DNA of 64,000 nt. Source: Burkholderia seminalis DSM 23518 (GTDB lineage: Bacteria; Pseudomonadota; Gammaproteobacteria; Burkholderiales; Burkholderiaceae). The stretch's first letter is position 1, and the number at the start of each line of letters is the position of its first letter. The stretch lies in NCBI RefSeq assembly GCF_902832885.1, contig NZ_CADFDK010000016.1, forward strand, positions 62,001 through 126,000. Direction: 5' to 3'. Below are positions 1-9,149 of this stretch, piece after piece. The notes under the pieces were generated by a model. The model did not search any database, was not told where the DNA came from, and worked only from the letters and a program-made list of their open reading frames with translations. Both the position numbers and the translations under genes were made by a program.

Positions 1-198
1 AGGATTATGATCGTGGCGTGCAGTCCGTTTGGTAGCATACTCTTGAATTGGATGGATATGTGGTGCTGAGATCGAAGTTCGATGGATTTTATGTGGAACG
101 GAGGTGGGAATAGATTTAAGGAGGTATTTTTTCTACGGAAAACGTTTGAGGGGTGATGTGTTTTCTCGAATGCTACGTTATGGTTAAGTCCAGTTCAC

Positions 199-215
199 TT
201 CAATTGTGAATTGAA
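199..215. promoter_or_regulatory. Palindrome upstream of the exonuclease-like gene
   Basis: Seven-base arms TTCAATT and AATTGAA flank a three-base centre, ending 35 bases before the ATG at 251. The position fits an operator, but no regulator can be assigned. Positions 1-198 hold no gene I can support. Confidence 0.3.
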
Positions 216-250
216 TTGCGAGTTGGACATCTAGGTGACGGAGGGCGTTG

Positions 251-721
251 ATGGGGACCTTGCACCCATGGAAAAGACGAGTCTTCATTGACACGGAGTT
301 CACGAATTTGGACTCTCCGGCGCTTGTAAGCCTCGCGCTAGTTGCGGAGGATGGCCGCGAATTCTACGTCGAGCTGACAGATTATTTAGTTAGTGACTGT
401 ACTGACTTTGTGCGAACGATTGTTGTTCCACAGCTAGGACAATATCCCGATAGAGTGATGTCCAGTGTGGAGGCGGCAAGGGAGTTGAGCAGCTGGATGA
501 ACGAACTTAGACAGCGCCGTGAGAAACCCGTGCTTTGCTACGATCATCCTATCGACGTCGAACTGCTGGTGCGGTTGCTTGGAAAGAGACCAACGGGTTG
601 GCAGTTTCAGAATGTAGCAGCAAGGCTTGATGTGAGCGAGCGTGGCCGATACTTAGAACAATCCGGTAGGCATCATCACGCACTGTTCGATGCACGAGCA
701 AATTGCACTTCGTTTCGTTGA
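251..721 (+). CDS. DEDDh-type 3'-5' exonuclease-like protein
   Basis: A 156-residue protein resembling the small DnaQ-fold 3'-5' exoribonucleases (Rv2179c-like family), which trim RNA or DNA 3' ends with two metal ions. Motif I is FIDTEF, giving D14 and E16. A middle acidic residue lies in YDHPID (D98 or D102). The C-terminal HHALFDA gives the H-x4-D pair H142/D147. All four catalytic positions therefore appear present. The ATG at 251 follows a GACGGAGGG ribosome site; a TTG at 248 is an alternative. The gene converges on the large minus-strand gene at 1006. It is somewhat short at the C-terminus for the family, and a defence or RNA-decay role is only inferred from context. Confidence 0.7.
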   Translation: MGTLHPWKRRVFIDTEFTNLDSPALVSLALVAEDGREFYVELTDYLVSDCTDFVRTIVVPQLGQYPDRVMSSVEAARELSSWMNELRQRREKPVLCYDHPIDVELLVRLLGKRPTGWQFQNVAARLDVSERGRYLEQSGRHHHALFDARANCTSFR

Positions 722-1005
722 GCAAGTTGTACTTCAGTCCGATAGTCATGACTGGCGCCAGCTCAATTTGGTACCTAAGTCCGGCGAGGCAGTGAATATC
801 AAAGACCTGCTTGCGACAGAACAGCCGGTAGACGATCGCGCGAGACCCTCATCGTTTGCGTTCGGGCGAAGATCCAGAACGAACGCAAGCAAGCAGGGAG
901 TACCGGAGCGCCAGATAGATTGTTGGTCCGCGCACACACCTCCGACGTTCGATCGAGAGGGCCATCAAGGCGTTATATAAACTCCTGCTGTTGAATAGGT
1001 CACCC

Positions 1006-4000
1006 TCATTCGGGTACAGAGAAATTCCAAAAAAACGAGAGGCGGATAGTCTCGACCGACTCGGGCGACCATTCAATTCCGATGCACATCGCTTCGTCAA
1101 AGGCCGCGTACGAAAGCTTCGTGAAGTCCTCGAGCTGGGCTATATAGCAGGCGTCAACAGTGACCGGCGCTGCGTGAATTGGTACGTCTCCCAAGTGGCC
1201 GATAACACTTGCGACGTCGTTCTCACGTCGGTAGTTAAACGCAAGTGCATCCGAAGCATTGCCTGGGCCTTCGCGCAACTGACGAAGCCATGCTGGCGCA
1301 CTTTGAATCGGGACGAGGATAGCTGGAGTGCCGCCGTTCCGCTGAATCGATTGTACTTGTTCTGCGAGCCAGCCGAGAAAGACGTCAGTGCTTGTATTGG
1401 GCAAAGAAGCTGGGCGCTTAGCGTGCAGGTATTTTTCGATGATGGTTGAAGCAACTTGCTCTCCAACCAGCTTGTTATACCACTCGATGGAGTGGTCATG
1501 CCCGCTTTCCAGCGGCGGGTCTGTGAAGGGGCCTTTTCTAACGTTCACGACGTTTAACCTCGACAAGTCAGCGGAGCAAGGTTCAGCGATAAACGTTGGA
1601 GCAAGGGAAAGCGGAAAAATGGTGCATTGCTTGTCCAAGATGTAGCGTGAAACCGCGGATGACGCTAGCGCCAATCTGCTATTTGCGACCTGTGCGTTAG
1701 TGAATACCGCCTGCCGCGCTTCGGCGGCGGCAGTAGCCAATGCATTCAAGTCGCCCGCCAAAGCCGTTTGTGCGTCCTCCGAGCTGGTTGCATTGCCTAG
1801 TGCCTTCCGCAGTTTATCGATCAGATCTAGCCGGGATGTGAGGCCTGGTGAATTCAAAGCGTCGCTGAGTTGTCGCGCGAAATGTCGCAACTGTTCAAGT
1901 TGGTTCATGTCTCGAGACCGGTACGGCACAGCCGATACTGCGGTGAAGACACCGAAGGGCGTTCGGCCACCCGCAACGGCAAGGAGTAGCTCGATTTGCG
2001 TGTTGAGGAGCGACTGCATATCGCTGTCACCCCAGCCGGAAAATATTCGTCCGCCGAGTCGGTCAGGCTCAAGGGCGTCAAACATAGCGCGCACGACTCC
2101 GTTGAGCCGATTCTCGTAACGTCGGTCGGCATTTTGCGCGCGAACGAGATGCAGCCAAACCCTGTTGAACTCGGAAATCTCTCGCACCGCTACCGTTCCA
2201 CCTTCTATGTAGCTACGCCCAGTTAGTAGTGCGACTGCCAATTCAAACGAAAACGTAGAATCGCAGCCCGAGGCGTCAGTCCACGAAACGAGTACAAGTG
2301 CAGTGACAAAGCGAATGTCAACCCAGTATCGCCGCAACAATGTCGACGCGAGCGCCTGCGCAATCGCTGGTTCCTCATCCCCTTCTGGGAGGTTCTCCAA
2401 CGACGAGCGTACAACCGACCAATTATCGTCAATGCACGCGAGCGTGTGGATGGGGAACTCATGTTCGGGCAACGGATGACCATCAAACTGTGATTCCTGG
2501 GATGCCCACCACTTTAGGAGCGAGTCCTCGAGATATAGTGCGGCTGTCCGGTCCCCGCGAACGACTGCCCCGGAAAGCATCTTGACCAAGTATCGAAGAT
2601 ACTCCGCAGCGAGCCGTAGTTGCTCTGAGAGCGCCTGCCATGCATTCGCCGCATTGTCGGGGGGCACGCGGATATCCAAATAGCTGCTGGCTTCCCAACC
2701 TTCGATAAAAGTCTTTACCGCGGACTCGTACTGCTTTGCCGATGGGATAGGCAAAACGACTGCGTTTGCAGCACCGCGCATCGTGAGGCCTTTGTCGTCA
2801 GCCTTCGATTGCCACCACAAGCCGAGTCGATGTGACATCAGTGATGACAGGTTCAGCACATACGAAACGACATCTGGGTGCTGGCCATGAAGCCGGTTGA
2901 GCAGGCGGTAAGGTATGTGGCAGCAGCGGCTATAGAACGGCGTTCCAAGATTGACATCTGTAACGGCTGCGATAATGAGTTGCCGGTACCCATTGACCCA
3001 TTCTTGGTGAAGACGCAAACCACTCAGTTGATACGGGTCTGAGAGCAACGCGGCATTGTCCTTCGTTCCATCATCGGCCACGAACGCCCCTGCTTTAATC
3101 AACTCGGCATGGAGATCGACCAGTGCAGATATCGTTTCGGCCGCGGCCTCGAATCGATGTTGCTCGAGCAGCGTGAGCACCTCGGCAGCCAACTCTTCAA
3201 AGATGTCGATTGTGGATGTTGAGGGCTTCCTTTGCCCAAGTACGAGCGAGCGACGAATCAGGAGTGCTGCGATGCGGCTTGGTGGTTCCCCGTCCCGCAC
3301 TGTGCACAAAGTTTCCTCGCCGCTGAGTTGTTCACCAGGCGAGAACGTAAAGGAGAGGCACGGTGACCGGATCGAGACTGAACGTGGATTCCCAGAGGAT
3401 TTTTCGCGGTGAGCACGAATCCATAGTTCCGTTGCGATGCGAAGCAAACGAAGGCGGACGTCGACAACCGTCTTCGAGCCGCGGACCATCACGGTGACAT
3501 AGGGTGTACCGTCGGGGAATGGGAGGTACCGCACGCGAGGTTTGCTCGAACGTCTTCCTTCCTCTTCTACCGTATCCCCGACATGGCCCTCTTGGAGAAA
3601 AATGCTTCCCTCAAGCCGCCCACGGATATCTGCTGGCAAGGCGTTGCTCACGGCGTAGCGCGTGAAAACGCGCATCCTGGTGCTGTCGTCAAGATAGAGG
3701 ACGGTCCGATACAGAAACCATGCAGTGAGCACGGTGTTAGCAAAGAACCAGACACAGTCCCCGGCCGCCCCCATGGCAATCCATTCCGCTGAGACGTAGG
3801 GGACAGCCAGATACTCAGCGCCCATGGTGGCGACCAGCGCTATCGAACTGATGCCAGCTGTAAGCGCCGCAGCGTCACGCAGGTACAACTGCAAGCTAAG
3901 TTTTGCCGTGGCTCGGCGCTGAAGAAGCACTGCCACAAACGCAATGACGATTGGATATACCAGGGCGGCAATTGTTGCCTGTACTGACCAGAGCGTGCCA

Positions 4001-4266
4001 ACATACGCTGCAAATTCCGCGTTGCTCCAGTCGTAGGACGGTACCGTCAGGGCGAGAAATCGAGGGCAGGTCCACCAAAGCAACGCTATGATGAATTTCA
4101 CGGCGACCAGTACCGACAAACAAACGAATGGCCTCCCGAGCGCAAGGGGGACCAGCTGCCGCCAGCTCGCAATATTGAAGGATATGGATACGCTCTGCTG
4201 GCCCAACCACTGGGCGACAATTTTGTTGACCCGGCGTGACAGATTGTCAAATGCGAAGCTGAGCAT
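1006..4266 (-). CDS. Large N-terminally membrane-anchored protein of unknown function
   Basis: A 1086-residue protein with about four hydrophobic segments in its first 190 residues (near 46-67, 88-115, 128-155 and 160-192). An unusually long, mostly soluble remainder of about 890 residues follows, with no motif I recognise. No Walker, nuclease or protease signature was seen. The ATG follows GTGGAGCAACG, a usable ribosome site. It is the last of four minus-strand genes spaced about 100 bases apart, so co-transcription is possible. Codon use is more A+T-rich than the chromosome to the right, which suggests acquisition. A membrane-effector role is a guess from layout only. Confidence 0.75.
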   Translation of the reverse strand: MLSFAFDNLSRRVNKIVAQWLGQQSVSISFNIASWRQLVPLALGRPFVCLSVLVAVKFIIALLWWTCPRFLALTVPSYDWSNAEFAAYVGTLWSVQATIAALVYPIVIAFVAVLLQRRATAKLSLQLYLRDAAALTAGISSIALVATMGAEYLAVPYVSAEWIAMGAAGDCVWFFANTVLTAWFLYRTVLYLDDSTRMRVFTRYAVSNALPADIRGRLEGSIFLQEGHVGDTVEEEGRRSSKPRVRYLPFPDGTPYVTVMVRGSKTVVDVRLRLLRIATELWIRAHREKSSGNPRSVSIRSPCLSFTFSPGEQLSGEETLCTVRDGEPPSRIAALLIRRSLVLGQRKPSTSTIDIFEELAAEVLTLLEQHRFEAAAETISALVDLHAELIKAGAFVADDGTKDNAALLSDPYQLSGLRLHQEWVNGYRQLIIAAVTDVNLGTPFYSRCCHIPYRLLNRLHGQHPDVVSYVLNLSSLMSHRLGLWWQSKADDKGLTMRGAANAVVLPIPSAKQYESAVKTFIEGWEASSYLDIRVPPDNAANAWQALSEQLRLAAEYLRYLVKMLSGAVVRGDRTAALYLEDSLLKWWASQESQFDGHPLPEHEFPIHTLACIDDNWSVVRSSLENLPEGDEEPAIAQALASTLLRRYWVDIRFVTALVLVSWTDASGCDSTFSFELAVALLTGRSYIEGGTVAVREISEFNRVWLHLVRAQNADRRYENRLNGVVRAMFDALEPDRLGGRIFSGWGDSDMQSLLNTQIELLLAVAGGRTPFGVFTAVSAVPYRSRDMNQLEQLRHFARQLSDALNSPGLTSRLDLIDKLRKALGNATSSEDAQTALAGDLNALATAAAEARQAVFTNAQVANSRLALASSAVSRYILDKQCTIFPLSLAPTFIAEPCSADLSRLNVVNVRKGPFTDPPLESGHDHSIEWYNKLVGEQVASTIIEKYLHAKRPASLPNTSTDVFLGWLAEQVQSIQRNGGTPAILVPIQSAPAWLRQLREGPGNASDALAFNYRRENDVASVIGHLGDVPIHAAPVTVDACYIAQLEDFTKLSYAAFDEAMCIGIEWSPESVETIRLSFFWNFSVPE

Positions 4267-4368
4267 CGTTGCTCCACTTAAGCTGTCGGGCTCAACTATC
4301 TTCAGGTAGTTGAGCCGGATATCGTGTGACCGAAAAGGTGCTAGCGCCGCCGTGTCGGCGTCAAACTG

Positions 4369-5142
4369 CTATCTGATGACGCACTGCGAAAAATCCCGAG
4401 CGAATGCAAATCGAGTACAGCCAGCTATTACAGAAAGATTTAAAAACCTGACGCTGCTTGCGTCCGCGCGGGGCATGTCCATATTTCCGAGGAGGGAAAC
4501 CGTCGGGGATAGCGGAACATACAGTGCTTGAGGGCTATCCGGGACGAGAAACTCGCCGGCGCCTGGTTCCGCCTCCGTGACGTACCATCGTATACCCTTT
4601 AACTGAAGGTGCGTGTAGTCAATGGCACGCTGGATGTGCATTCCGGTTAGCTGCCGGCTACCCATCATGCCATTCTCGTCTATGAACAGGTAATGGTTGC
4701 TCTCCAGCCGTTCCTTTTTATCCTTTGTGATTTCATTATCTGGCGTCACACCTTTCAAAATGACTGCAGGTACAGGGTTTGCGCTGTAGTGCACGCGGTG
4801 TTTCCATAGAGCGTAGAAAGCAGTGATCGTATCGTTCTCGAGAGCTAACCATCGACGGTCCCCGTAAAGAACGAGGTTGGCGATTTTCTGAAACCGTTTC
4901 TCAATTTGCGCCATGTATCCTGACTCGGCGCGTTGGTCCCAGACACGTTTCGCACAGAACATTTCATGCTCGGCCGTAACGCGAAGACGACTTTGGGTTT
5001 CACCCAATCGGAGCACGCTTACTTTCCCGTCAAGTCCATAGAAGCGTTCGATAGATTTTCGAGGGAATATATGTTGTCGTTGTACTAAACCGTACGGATT
5101 TCCTTTCTGCACGGGTTCGGGCTTGTGTTTGCGGTATTCCAC
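4369..5142 (-). CDS. DUF4238-like protein
   Basis: A 257-residue protein. Near the N-terminus QRQHIFPRKSIERFY resembles the H-x-x-P-x-x-x-L-x-x-F opening of DUF4238 proteins. A following region with AEHEMFC and an IEKRFQKIA helix matches the general pattern of that family, whose biochemical role is unknown and whose members are often seen in variable islands. There is no signal peptide or membrane segment. It sits 102 bases upstream of the large membrane protein gene on the same strand. The family assignment is by eye and could be wrong. Confidence 0.6.
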   Translation of the reverse strand: MEYRKHKPEPVQKGNPYGLVQRQHIFPRKSIERFYGLDGKVSVLRLGETQSRLRVTAEHEMFCAKRVWDQRAESGYMAQIEKRFQKIANLVLYGDRRWLALENDTITAFYALWKHRVHYSANPVPAVILKGVTPDNEITKDKKERLESNHYLFIDENGMMGSRQLTGMHIQRAIDYTHLQLKGIRWYVTEAEPGAGEFLVPDSPQALYVPLSPTVSLLGNMDMPRADASSVRFLNLSVIAGCTRFAFARDFSQCVIR

Positions 5143-5243
5143 AGGTTCGTCCTCGTGGATATGACTAGGTTTGCCTCGGGTCGCTTGTTAACCTGCGCTT
5201 ATCGAGAGCCTCATGGCGAGCGATGGCACATACAATCCCCATG

Positions 5244-6347
5244 CTACCGTGTCGTCGCTGGCGCTCTGTTCTGAGGCTCACCATTCAAAGAGCCTTCTCT
5301 ATGTACGGCATCATTCATTGCGTCAAGGAAGGAGGAGTTGAACGGGCCTCGCATGAATAGATGCATTCCAGGAACGACAGGTGGAGGAAGCTGGAAGTGC
5401 TGTCGCATGACTTCACTGAATTGCTCGCATACCGCAAGCGTTCGATAGACGACGGAATTGATTGCGGGGCGCAAGGGTACGAGATTGTTAGGTTGACGCT
5501 CCTGATCCCGCCATATCTTCATACTCTCAAACGGTCGCAGGTGCCCTGAGATTAGGAAATCTGCATCGCCGGAAAAAATGATCTGCATCTGCGATCCGTG
5601 ATGCACTAAGTTGTCGCGTATTGTTCGGAGTTGGAGAAAGAACGGCGTCACCGCCACGTAGAAGTCGACAAGGGGCAGTGGCAGACCAAATTTTTCGACC
5701 AATTTTTCAGCAGTCGCAGGCGCCTCTTGGAACAATGCGACGGCAGCGAAAGAACCCTTCATCGGGCGCTTCGTGTTGGCAGTGCCAGTTAGCGTAACCT
5801 TTTGCCATAGCTTATTGATAACCTCTTGCAGCAAGTCGAAGAGGCTCCTGCATACAGACAATACATACTCGACCTCTGTTGCAACCATCCTCGTGATGCC
5901 CGACCCGACATTGTCCCGGGATGTGTGCAGTAGTTGAAGCTTTGCCAGCGATGCCGATAGATTCGAGATGTCATCCATCACGCCGGCAACGGCCAATTTC
6001 AGTTCAGGAAAGGACGCGTGCTGAGCGATGAAGTCCATGAACCGAAAATGTGCATCGGTTGGTGATTGAGGCTTCTCGGCGAAATAGAATCCTTCCGCAA
6101 GTTCCACAATATTCAGTTCAACCAAGGCACCAGTTGCAACGCGGGCCCATGTCCGCCATCGAGTTCCATCGTGAAAGAAGTTGCTCATCACAATGCGCCT
6201 GTCAAGGTTGGCGAGATCTACAAAGGGAATGGGCGCCGACGATGGAGTCTCGAAGACTGGATGTACATCGGGAGTTGGCTGGTTCTCGTCTATCATGGTT
6301 TCTGAAGACATCTTGGGGTTCTTTGGCAGCAAAGGAGACTCTTGCAA
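5244..6347 (-). CDS. Unknown protein with HEPN-type R-x4-H motif
   Basis: A 367-residue protein without a signal peptide or clear membrane span. Residues 244-249 read RDNLVH within a predicted helical stretch (FLQLRTIRDNLVHHG). This fits the R-x4-6-H signature of HEPN RNases, where the polar residue after Arg is commonly N or D. The proline-rich first 40 residues look disordered. HEPN domains are frequent toxins in abortive-infection and toxin-antitoxin systems, so an RNA-cleaving role is possible but unproven. It is the second gene of the four-gene minus-strand series. Confidence 0.65.
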   Translation of the reverse strand: MQESPLLPKNPKMSSETMIDENQPTPDVHPVFETPSSAPIPFVDLANLDRRIVMSNFFHDGTRWRTWARVATGALVELNIVELAEGFYFAEKPQSPTDAHFRFMDFIAQHASFPELKLAVAGVMDDISNLSASLAKLQLLHTSRDNVGSGITRMVATEVEYVLSVCRSLFDLLQEVINKLWQKVTLTGTANTKRPMKGSFAAVALFQEAPATAEKLVEKFGLPLPLVDFYVAVTPFFLQLRTIRDNLVHHGSQMQIIFSGDADFLISGHLRPFESMKIWRDQERQPNNLVPLRPAINSVVYRTLAVCEQFSEVMRQHFQLPPPVVPGMHLFMRGPFNSSFLDAMNDAVHREGSLNGEPQNRAPATTR

Positions 6348-6465
6348 TAGAAGAAGTGGACCGTGTGTCGTTCCTTGAGGAGTGTAGACATCGTCCGAAT
6401 CTCCGGCAACGAAACCGCCGCCGCAATCGATAGATACCCACCCGATGCCACAGCACGGACGGGTA

Positions 6466-7392
6466 TCAGTTTCCCCAGCCGAGTTCGGTTATGAGGAAAC
6501 CCGTTGCGTGCAGGGCAAGTTCGGCGTCCTCCTTTGACACCTCCCGAAGGTCGTAGCGCTCGCGCTCATTATCTTTTCCTCTCGGGTGAAGAAGATTGAC
6601 GGTATCAAGTGCAGCACGGATTAGCCGTTGCTCTTTTTCACCGAAATGCTTCTTGACCGCTGTGATGCAACCTCCGAGGTCTTCCTCAAGTATCGTTTTA
6701 TTTCCAGTCAGAGCATACAGCCATCGAGCGCTGACGACCGCACAAAGATTTCGACACTGGTCAACAACTGAGGTTGGGGAGTCCCTGTACGCTACCTGCA
6801 TGACACGGTCGTAGGCACTTGATATGGATTTCTGATTCTCCTCCGGAATTTTCTCCAACTTGAGAGCTGGCAGAATGCCAAACGCAGACTCTGCCCGAAG
6901 AGTAACCAGCACATCGTGACTGATTGTTTGCTCGGTCTGCAGGATTCGCCAGAGGGAGTGTGCCTGCGTATTGCCTATCGCTAGCTGAAGTCCCTCACCT
7001 CGATTGGGACACCCCAAGAGCTCAGTGCAATGGATGAACACATTTAGGTCTTTCTGTATGCGGCCGTAGTCGTTCCTCAGGCGGCTATCAGATTGTAAAT
7101 TCGGATGCGCCTCTACGAAAACGGACGTGCGATTAGTTTTACCGAATGACTGGAAGATGCGCCCACGCCTCACTCGGGAGACTGGGTCGAACGAGTCCTC
7201 CCGGAAAATCCAACGGAACGGGTCGCCTTGCATTCCGCGAGGCAATTTATCGAAATCAGCAGGTGACTCAATGAGTGTGCATTGAGAAATTATTGGCGCA
7301 GGGACGGTGAGGTGGTTAGGATTGTCGGTACCCTCATAAATGAGGCCATGGTCGTGTTCGACGCCGAGGCTGGACATGATTTTTTCCGTCAA
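6466..7392 (-). CDS. Unknown protein with Abi/HEPN-like helical C-terminus
   Basis: A 308-residue soluble protein. The C-terminal 60 residues (LLHPRGKDN, then SKEDAELALHATGFLI) read like the last helices of abortive-infection C-terminal/HEPN-type domains, but no convincing R-x4-H catalytic pair is visible. It may be a non-catalytic member, or the resemblance may be superficial. It is the first gene of the four-gene minus-strand series (1006-7392). I do not recognise the N-terminal half. Confidence 0.6.
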   Translation of the reverse strand: MTEKIMSSLGVEHDHGLIYEGTDNPNHLTVPAPIISQCTLIESPADFDKLPRGMQGDPFRWIFREDSFDPVSRVRRGRIFQSFGKTNRTSVFVEAHPNLQSDSRLRNDYGRIQKDLNVFIHCTELLGCPNRGEGLQLAIGNTQAHSLWRILQTEQTISHDVLVTLRAESAFGILPALKLEKIPEENQKSISSAYDRVMQVAYRDSPTSVVDQCRNLCAVVSARWLYALTGNKTILEEDLGGCITAVKKHFGEKEQRLIRAALDTVNLLHPRGKDNERERYDLREVSKEDAELALHATGFLITELGWGN

Positions 7393-7564
7393 AGAAACAG
7401 CGCCAATATATCGCAGGTCCGAGCCGAAGCGCGATGCCGTATATCTTCCAAGTGATGACGCAGTACGCCGGCGAGGCGAGGTTGGTCAAAGGGAGACGTC
7501 GAATCAGCTTTCGATCGGTTCCCCGGGCACATCAGCTAAGCTGATGTAATCCAAGAGGGATGAA

Positions 7565-7726
7565 ATGAGCAGAGCAAGAAGGCACTTTACTGACGAATTC
7601 AAACGGGAAGATGTGCGGCCGTGCAGAGAGCCCGGTGCACCGGGCGCAGAGATTGCCCAAGAGAAGGTATCGTCCGGGAAAGCGATGGAGGCCAGTTCGA
7701 TCTTGCTTGAGGCTGGGTCGCTTTAG
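7565..7726 (+). pseudogene. Remnant of an IS3-family transposase orfA
   Basis: The 53-codon frame starts MSRARRHFTDEFKRE and continues CREPGAPGAEIA, the helix-turn-helix opening seen in IS3-family OrfA proteins (RR-FTDEFKREAV, then G-IA). It stops after 53 residues, about half the usual length, and the DDE-encoding orfB is absent. It is therefore a decayed insertion-sequence fragment beside the Tn7-like module. Confidence 0.55.
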
Positions 7727-7915
7727 ATTCTTTCGCGTGCTGCATAGGGCCACAAGACGTCCGGCAAAAAATGTTGCATCATGCTCCTCAATTTTCACCG
7801 GTGAAAGTTGAGGAGTACCACTTCTGATGAACTGTGTAGGCCTCGATGGACATCAATATCCAATATATATCGGACTGCAAAATAAACTTGATGACGAAAA
7901 ACGAGGAGGTGTCTA

Positions 7916-7929
7916 ATGTGACATCACAT
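7916..7929. promoter_or_regulatory. 14-base palindrome ATGTGA-CA-TCACAT
   Basis: A perfect palindrome with a two-base centre in the gap left of tnsA. The half-site resembles that of Crp/Fnr proteins, but their usual six-base spacing is missing. It may be an operator or part of a transposon end. Confidence 0.25.
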
Positions 7930-7999
7930 GGCTCGACACTCAGAGCACATTTTCTCTACTGAAGTTGGTGAACGTAGGAGGCGGTATGTAGAAAAGAAA

Positions 8000-8027
8000 A
8001 AAGCCAATCACGGATGACTGGCTTTGT
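8000..8027 (-). terminator. Rho-independent terminator reading leftward, upstream of tnsA
   Basis: Arms at 8001-8010 and 8015-8024 pair with one mismatch. On the minus strand that mismatch becomes a G-U wobble, and the stem is followed by a T-rich run. This suits a transcript coming from the tnsA side and leaving leftward, although no convincing minus-strand gene lies there. It may insulate the transposon or end an antisense RNA. Confidence 0.5.
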
Positions 8028-8126
8028 TTCTTGGCTCTATGAGAGCGCGGTACTGTGAGACTGGACATCCTCAGTATCGTTCTCGAATTCGGCCGAGTCA
8101 AGCCCTTTTTGCCTCTGCATTTGCGT

Positions 8127-8155
8127 ATCGCACGCAGGTCCATATTGCGTGCGAT
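8127..8155. promoter_or_regulatory. Perfect 10-base inverted repeat upstream of tnsA
   Basis: ATCGCACGCA (8127-8136) and TGCGTGCGAT (8146-8155) are separated by nine bases, 80 bases before the preferred tnsA start. It could be an operator controlling tnsABC or a transposase-binding site. Confidence 0.45.
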
Positions 8156-8234
8156 TGATGCAAGCGCATTGGCCGTCGGCGTGCCTGATCGCCTCCTGGC
8201 GATCTGGTGGGCCGACATCGGCCGGAGACACGAG

Positions 8235-9149
8235 ATGCGAGGAACGATGACGTGGGAGAAGCTGCAGAAGTTGATTGAAGAGGGGGCGGGCCAAGGGCAC
8301 GGGGAAAGTTACAGGCCGTTCATCGAGGTTCGACGGAGGAATTCGTCACCGAATAGCAACCAGACGGTCGGTCCGCTTCCAGGCCAGAAGCGCCCATTTC
8401 ATGGGCTGGCTAGGCTCGAACGTCACATTGGAATGCTGTGCTACTGGTTAGGCGCACAGGACGTACGAGAACAGTTCCCTGTTTGGCCCTTTCCGCATTC
8501 CCACCCCTTGGCTGGCGCTGCGACCGCAGAGCAATATGAAACAGTCGTTGCACCAGGTTTGCTCGAGATTGCTGAGGACGCAGGCATAGACCACGGTGTT
8601 TACGTCGGAACAGGCATTCCCTATGTCGCCACGCTCGATGTGGTGGCGACGGTACTGAGGGAGCACGTGCCTCCGCGACTAGTCGTTTTCTCGTGCAAGC
8701 CCTATGAGGCAGTTGCCAACGCCTGTCCAACATCACGGATCCTGGAGCGACTCGAATTAGAACGACGCTACTGCCGTGCGATATCTGCTCGATATCACAT
8801 CGCGCACGATCTCGCCCTGCCGCGGCAGTTGTTTGCAAATCTCGAAGTATGTGGAACCGGGCTCGCTTGCCGAGACCGAATTTGCTCGGCGCCGCGCTTC
8901 GACGAATTTCGAGATGCCTTGATCAGAGGGATGCTTCGGAGACCACTAAGAGAGGCCGTCCGGATAGCTACGGCAAACACGGGATTTTCGAAATGCTTGG
9001 CGTGGCCGGCGTTCAGGTTGCTCGCGTGGCAGCTCGATATCGATATCGACCTAAGTGAGCCGATTGCAACGTCGAGCTTGATGGTTCGTGGGGGGCGAGC
9101 CATACACGCGCGTCTGCGGGATTCGCTTTTCGAGGGAGGTGGAAAGTGA
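8235..9149 (+). CDS. tnsA: TnsA-like transposon endonuclease
   Basis: A 304-residue restriction-endonuclease-fold protein that, in Tn7, cuts the 5' ends of the element and works in complex with TnsB. The N-terminus W-EKL, then GAGQGHG, and REQFPVWP match the TnsA N-terminal domain. Catalytic candidates in order are E62 (ARLERH), D135 (TLDVVA) and K155 (FSCKP), close to E63-D114-K132 of E. coli TnsA. The ATG at 8235 follows CCGGAGACACGAG; ATG 8247 is an alternative, and a GTG at 8055 would add 60 residues across the inverted repeat, which I consider unlikely. The stop overlaps the tnsB start (GTGA), implying coupled translation. Confidence 0.85.
   Translation: MRGTMTWEKLQKLIEEGAGQGHGESYRPFIEVRRRNSSPNSNQTVGPLPGQKRPFHGLARLERHIGMLCYWLGAQDVREQFPVWPFPHSHPLAGAATAEQYETVVAPGLLEIAEDAGIDHGVYVGTGIPYVATLDVVATVLREHVPPRLVVFSCKPYEAVANACPTSRILERLELERRYCRAISARYHIAHDLALPRQLFANLEVCGTGLACRDRICSAPRFDEFRDALIRGMLRRPLREAVRIATANTGFSKCLAWPAFRLLAWQLDIDIDLSEPIATSSLMVRGGRAIHARLRDSLFEGGGK

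Larger units (their letters stand above)
7393..8234. other. Intergenic stretch with IS relic, palindromes and a terminator
   Basis: About 840 bases without an intact gene. It holds a decayed IS3-type orfA fragment (7565-7726), a palindrome ATGTGA-CA-TCACAT (7916-7929), a terminator-like hairpin (8000-8024) and a perfect ten-base inverted repeat (8127-8155). In Tn7 the right end abuts tnsA, so one end of the transposon could lie here. I could not define repeated TnsB sites. Confidence 0.5.

Noticed and set aside
690-980. 96-codon frame overlapping the exonuclease end
   Set aside because: No ribosome site, no protein-like pattern, and it overlaps the exonuclease gene.
8055-8234. 60-residue N-terminal extension of TnsA from a GTG
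   Set aside because: It would run across a perfect inverted repeat just after a terminator, and the family homology begins after the ATG at 8235/8247.
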